From positions 22,027,716 through 22,091,715 of the forward strand of contig NC_045144.1 of NCBI RefSeq assembly GCF_008831285.2: a DNA stretch of 64,000 nucleotides, given 5' to 3'. Of this stretch, positions 58,601-64,000 are shown one piece after another. This DNA is from Nymphaea colorata (Eukaryota; Streptophyta; Magnoliopsida; Nymphaeales; Nymphaeaceae). Numbering within the stretch: the stretch's first letter is position 1; each line of letters starts with the position of its first letter. The notes under the pieces were generated by a model. That model had not been told where the DNA came from, did not search any database, and was given only the letters and a program-made list of their open reading frames with translations. Both the position numbers and the translations under genes were made by a program.

Positions 58601-61600
58601 TTGCAAAACCTATTTCTAACTTGCATGTTGAAACCATTTTTCAAAGCCATGCATCGTACAAAGTAGGGTGTATGGACCTCATATTGAAAGGGGTAAGATG
58701 TTGATTCTATCTTAACTCTGAAGGTCCACTTATGGTTTTCATCAAATTCATTTTCCAAAACTTAGTTGGATGCATTATTCTTTGAAAATTATCTGTTATG
58801 TTTGCCTATGTACCTCATGTTTAGGATACGACTTAGTCACTTAGGCAATAGATAGGCATAAACTCAATCCTCGGTTTAGTTAGTTAAAGACAAAACAAGG
58901 TCAAACGTCGTACCAATAAGAACTCCTCATTGTTTTCCCGCAAGTTTCCAAAATAGAAGTCGAGTTTTCAAATGTATTTTTCAATGGGTCGATGCTGCAA
59001 AACCTCAAGAATTTTGCATATAAAACACCCTAGTAAGCTTCTAGATCATGGCAGTTTTAATTTGAGCCATCCTTGTTGACGTCTTCTATTGGATACTTGG
59101 AAATCTAGCTATAAATGAATAGTAGTGATGAACTTTCACTAATTCCTAGGTGCCCCTATTTAATTCCCTCATTGACCAATATACAATAGAAGCTCCTCAA
59201 GCTTTAACAATGGCTGACGTCTCCTAGAGGGAGGCGAGCAGCAAGGACATCTCAAAATTCAACCTAATACACTAGATGCAAAGCTTATATACAAATCTAT
59301 ACTTCTAAAATGCAACGAAATACTCGTGCAATCTGAAACGTTAAACAAAATCTGAAGTTACGCTTACGTGCTATCTAACAAATTTAACTAGAGGACATCC
59401 AAGATAAATCAAAGTGTCAAACACCGCAAGCAATTATACACGAGTAAACTGCAAATGAGGCTCTAGAATAAGTCATGGCAGCTTGAAGTTACCGGCCAAA
59501 AGCTAGACTCCTATATTATTCTATGAAATATTCAAAACCTAGAAGAAATACAACCAGAGGGACTATCACAAAACCTTAAGTTACTAAACAACTAAGGAAA
59601 TAGCTAGAAGCCAAAGCTAACTTCTAACCACAATACTCTAGAGGTGGTTCAGAGACTACATATCTCGCCAGACAGAGCTCGCCAACCAGATTTGAACCTT
59701 ATTCTTATACTCTACAAAAACCAAACTTAAAAAAGTAGACCATGTTAGTTGAGAAATGAAAAACTGAATTAGATTCTACCCCAATTAGACTAGACATTAG
59801 CACAACTACAAGTGCCCCTACACTGAGCTGGCCACAATAATACACTTGCCAGGTAACATATACCCTAAACTCATCGACATGCCACCAAATCCAGATTTTT
59901 CTTTTTTAAGATTCTGACTCAAGGAAGTTGCACTGGGATCGATAGACTTAGGCACTTGCCCAGTGGTGTAAAACCCCAAGGATAGTACCCCCACGCCAAT
60001 GCCCGTGCCTGCTTTGGCTTATGCAAGAGATGGCCACAAGAATCAAATTAGCGAGTAGTCTCTTACTAGCCACTAGCCCAACCATTTACACAATACCCCT
60101 TATAAAACTACATTCCAAAATAGTGAATCACACCCAAAGCTATGAAAATCAAAGCTGGGATAATCAGAAAACAAATGGCTACCCTACTTGACCTAAACTA
60201 ACATTTGGGCCATAAACTATATTAAAAGTAAAGATGAGAGCATGGAGGATTGTTTTTAGTGTCACAACAAGCAAAGGAAGAGAGAAAAGCGATCTGAAGC
60301 TTCCAAATGCATCACTTTATGTCCACTGTAATTTGCAGTCTCTGAGGTGCAATAATTTTTGGGAAATCAAATGCGAAGAGGAAGAACCGATGGTGAAGAA
60401 AAACAGGATCATGTCAAAGGAGAAGCACTTTCTATGACAATGGATGCTTACAAAACTCTAAAGCACGAATCAAACCCCTCAAAACCTCACTGTTCTTCAC
60501 AAAACCAGCAAACCAAAATGCAGAATAACATATTATAAAGATGAGAAAAATAATGGAAAGGTAGAGGAGATGAGAACAGAAGAGCATCCACTAGCATGGA
60601 TAACTAATGCTATGTGAGCATGATGAACAAGACAGTAGATTAGGAGAGGACAGAATGGAGCTAGAATCGCTCGAACCTTGAACCTGCTCTCATGACTGCA
60701 ATTTCTGTTTTTTATGGCATAATCGCTGAATTCCAAGGCAATAGCTGAAAATAATAAAATTTGCAAAATACATCAGCAATTTTATCTAATGCTCAAACCC
60801 CCCTACATGCCACCTATGGGGAGGCTTTCTGTAATCTTTCATGACTTCTCATTTGGATAGCAGGCCTCAGGATTGGATGATAAATCTAGTTTATAGCCTA
60901 ATTTGATGTTTCTAGAATGAGTCCAGATCAAAATTTATGTGTTCATTCTCCTTTAATAATTATCATGTTGCATTTGATTACCAATATGTCTTTATATATG
61001 ACCGTCACTTGATGAAGACGACAAAGAAGGGTAGAGCGAATCATGGTATGTTTGTCCTGAAGATCAGAAGGCCTATTTCTACCATTGTTTTGCCAACCTA
61101 TCTTAATTATGGCACTTTAGACTTGGTCATCCTTCATATTCTCATTTAATAGACCTTGTTTAATTATCTTGATTTTTCTCATGTTAATGAACATTACTCC
61201 ATATGTTATCTAGCAAAAAAAAAAAAACTCATTCGTCATTTCCTAATTGTTCAATATTTACTACTGCTCCATTCACTTTAATTGATTCACCTGACATTTG
61301 GGAGGGTATCACAGGGACCTTTCCTTTCCGAGTAAATTATTTTCTCAGCATAGTAATTGATTTGTCTTGATGAAAATGGGTATATTAGTTGCAGAACCAT
61401 TTGGATGCAAACCAAACCATAATTGTGGTGCAGTGGAGGTGTACAGGCAGAGCCGAAGGCAATTGTCAACGTAGAAGGCACATGGCTCGACTTGTCCTGC
61501 ATCATTTTATAAAAATTATTGGATAATTGGTGCATGGCATGATCAGTCCGACACATATAATATGCTCTATACTATATGTCACAAGATGGATTGATTGTGC

Positions 61601-61860
61601 AAAGTCAGAGAATAGATTACGCAAAACTGATCATTACATAAACATGCGAACTATCACACACAAGAGTAAACTGTATATGCAAGAGCACACACCCGAGTCT
61701 AATAATAAGGGGCATATATACATCAAAGAGTACCACAACAGTATGGCAATGGCATCACCCACTCCCAAAATCGCCTCTACTGTTCGGACCAGCCCCATGT
61801 TCAATGGACCTAATCATCTACCTGGTGAGGGCCTGAAAAACAATAAGTTTTTAAATCACA
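55685..61860. other. eIF3k 3' flank and unassigned sequence
   Basis: The first few hundred bases must hold the eIF3k 3' UTR; no clear AATAAA was found. The rest has no frame with a recognisable domain. The stretch 58400-58660 is a run of CTTTTCCAAA/TTCCAACC words followed by a bend to 59000, similar in texture to the gypsy LTR at 1.9-2.2 kb, so it may be another old LTR. A12 occurs near 61217. No RNA gene was recognised. Confidence 0.4.
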
Positions 61861-61869
61861 ACAACATCT

Positions 61870-63190
61870 GAGTATGGCTTAGTTCCCAAGTCGAACAGTC
61901 GGATAAAATAGGAGTTCCATCGTGATGTGGGTGAACAGTGCCAAACTCACCAGTGAAACTTAGGTGAGCAATATTATGTCACTATAATATCATAAGCTAC
62001 AATACACGGCAAGCATAGTTCATGTACACTCCTGAGTAAAGGTAGAAGGCATCAACCTACCTCGGGTGTAAAGGTGCACATCTTTGTGTAGCTTACGGTC
62101 TCAAACAGTTGAGTCATTGGGATGCAACATGACATGGGGAAATCCTGCCGTCACATTAACTCAAAATCGATGAGCTCAGGTTGCTAATGCAGTAGCGAAG
62201 TCTAACACTCACTGCCATGTGATGGGGACTAGCTCCTCATTACTAGCTCGGGGAGGAGCACTTTATATATATAAGACTACCCTAAAAAATATACACGTTG
62301 TTGGGACCCAAGCCCTTGTAACATCCAACCTGACCCCCTTATGGTGGGTTGACTGGCTTCTAGTTGGTACAATTCTGCTCTTGAAAATACAAGTGTAGGT
62401 TGTTACCCATGTCATGCTCATGCTCAGGCCATGCAATGACATGAAAATACAACAATTGAAAGAAGCATAAACATGTAACAAAAGCTAACAGAAAATACCA
62501 GTGTATCACGTGTGGTAAGTTGATTACTTATGTGTTCATAACACAGTTTACCCAATGCCATTGATAACAATTGAACATGCTATCACAGGCTAAGTGCCAA
62601 ATCATAACAAGCTTATGTCAAACACTAGAGACATACATGTTTGGTCATATCATATAGTCAACACTGGCCCAACACGACAATGCACCAAAATCTCTTCTGT
62701 AGCCATTAATTTGGACTTCACGTTGAAGTTGTGCCCATGAATATCATAATCAAAGACCAACTGAGAAAGTAACATGTGCTAGAAAGTATGTGCATACAAC
62801 AATGCAAGGGTGCACAATGCCTCTTATCAATGCATCAAACAAACAGTGTCTGTGTCATAAATACATCAATGTATTCAAATTGTGAATCTATCATCCATTT
62901 AGTGGTTCACATCTAGTTAACTATAGGTTCTAGTCCACCCACCTAGGATATGACCTTGATATCGCAGCCGCACATTATAGAGACACTAACAAGCCTAGTG
63001 GTGCAGTCTATTGTTCTTGGGGTTCAACCTTCACTTAATCTTACAAACTTGCACTTCAGCTAGATGATGTTATTTTCAAGTTTGAATCCATCAGTCTAAC
63101 TATAAATCAAGCAAGGAATGCCCAGACACTAGTGGCACATAAGGTGCATGCATTGGGTGGGCATATGCTCACTTGCCCTGGGCTTGGCCT
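61870..63190. repeat. Degenerate LTR-like sequence related to 37.4-38.1 kb
   Basis: Several words agree in order and direction with 37.38-38.13 kb: ACGGTCTCAAACAGTTGAGT and GGTCTCAGTTTAGCTGTCCC, then CCTAGTGGTGCAGTCTATTG and CCTAGTGGTGTAGACAGTTC, then GGGTGGGCATATGCTCA and GGGTGGGCCCATGCCCA. No coding frame. I infer two old fragments of one repeat family. Confidence 0.4.
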
Positions 63191-63239
63191 GCCCTGGTCG
63201 AGCTTGGCTGAAGTTACTGTTCATGGCCTAGCCATGGCT

Positions 63240-63530
63240 GGTACTACAATACTTTTAGCCTTTAGCAACACAGGACATGCATGTGTTGCTATTTATTATC
63301 TTTAGCAACAAAATCGGCTATTCGTCATAAATGGGGAGAATACCATGGGATCAGCAACAAAAAGACCCATTTGTTACTATAGAGGTCAATTGTTTGGGTT
63401 TAGTAGCAAAATTTTCGTTGCTAAATGTGCATGAAAAGTAAGTAACCAAAAACTGTTTTCGTTACTAATTGTTCATCGTTTATCAATGAAATCAACTTTT
63501 TGTTGCTGCAGGTCACTATTTATTTTTAGC
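63240..63530. repeat. CACTA-like subterminal repeats (TTGCTAA words)
   Basis: TTTAGCAACAAAATCGG, AGTAGCAAAATTTTCGTTGC with TAAATG, and TTTTTGTTGCTGCAGG recur in both orientations. Plant CACTA elements carry such TTAGCAACGAAA-type subterminal repeats. Neither the CACTA terminus nor a transposase is present in the window. Confidence 0.4.
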
Positions 63531-63873
63531 CAATTCATTGTTGTGTGAACCCTTCACATTCCCGCCAAAATTAGGGCACTGTTACCCGCCGGTGTGAGTT
63601 TTCCCTAAATTGATTTCTCTTGATTTTCCAGCAAACTGCCGGTTGCTCCATCCGATTGATGCCACCACACTTAGGTATGGAGTTTCCCTCTCTCTCTCAG
63701 TCGATGGCAATGGCGTTGCGCTTCTGGTCATGAGCTCGATGGTTTGATGCTGTTTTTTGGATCAACATTTCAACATAAAGAATTAGTAACACCGATATAC
63801 TGTGTGGATTTCTGCATTTTTTTCAGGCAGAGTTGCACTTGTAAGCTCTTTCTCTCCTTCTTTCTAATTTAAC

Positions 63874-64000
63874 TGTATTAACAGAAATATCAAGGAGGCT
63901 CTTAGAAAAAAGCAATCTTCGTCAATCAAAGTGAATTACTTGGGAAATAAAAAGTCATGTCTCTTGGAAGATGATCATCATGTTTCTTGGGAATCAGAGA
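63874..64000 (+). repeat. Start of an LTR of the copia-2 family, plus strand (cut by window end)
   Basis: TGTATTAACAGAAATATCAA then GGAGGCTCTT parallels the copia-2 LTR start TGTTAACAGAAACACCAAGA then AGGCTCTC. GAATTACTTGGGAAATAAAA then AGTCATGTCTCTTGG matches its TATTACTTGGGAGATGAAAA then AGTCATATCTCTTG, including the 24-bp repeat unit. There is no purine tract just upstream, so this should be a 5' or solo LTR. Confidence 0.7.

Noticed and set aside
1-64000. tRNA, rRNA, organellar insertions or bacterial genes
   Set aside because: None recognised by eye; the only tRNA-related motif is the primer-binding site at 31471.

Overview
The window is nuclear DNA of a flowering plant. The signs are one spliced eukaryotic gene with GT-AG introns (eIF3k), a 3' piece of a pentatricopeptide-repeat (PPR) gene, and a background made almost wholly of plant-type transposable elements: Ty1/copia, Ty3/gypsy with very long LTRs, L1-type LINEs, and hAT and CACTA-like DNA transposons. 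The species cannot be named from the sequence. I see no tRNA, rRNA, organellar or bacterial genes, and no CRISPR.

Layout. 1-2.45 kb: U3/R/U5 of a long gypsy LTR on the plus strand. 2.9-4.8 kb: decayed LINE, minus strand. 6.7-19.9 kb: large decayed Ty3/gypsy element, minus strand (gypsy-1). It has a ~4.3 kb 3' LTR, integrase, RNase H, RT with YVDD, protease and gag, plus an extra plant-mobile-domain-like frame between the 5' LTR and gag. 20-25.1 kb: a second gypsy remnant, minus strand (gypsy-2), with divergent tandem repeats downstream of pol and an 806-bp tandem duplication of the integrase end. 25.5-28.6 kb: hAT transposase pseudogene whose two halves lie head to head, as after an internal inversion. 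31.17-36.76 kb: a young, nearly intact copia element with a 5-bp target duplication, identical-length LTRs, and one in-frame stop in gag. 39.3-41.1 kb: second LINE, minus strand. 41.1-43.0 kb: fold-back element rich in ATCCGA repeats. 43.59-44.94 kb: 3' half of another copia element, minus strand. 45.68-46.09 kb: PPR fragment. 46.4-48.8 kb: nested debris (copia 3' end, LINE zf-RVT, two CGAG-rich TIR elements). 49.24-55.68 kb: complete eIF3k gene in eight exons, with a 4.7-kb first intron carrying two hAT-type miniature elements with perfect 8-bp target duplications. 55.7-63.2 kb: mostly unassignable sequence with LTR-like stretches. 63.24-63.53 kb: CACTA-like subterminal repeats. 63.87 kb to the end: start of a second LTR of the same family as the 43.6-kb copia.

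The only gene that looks functional for the host is eIF3k, a non-core subunit of the translation initiation factor eIF3. The copia element at 31-37 kb looks young enough to have moved recently, although its gag stop would need readthrough or complementation. Everything else is decayed or fragmentary.
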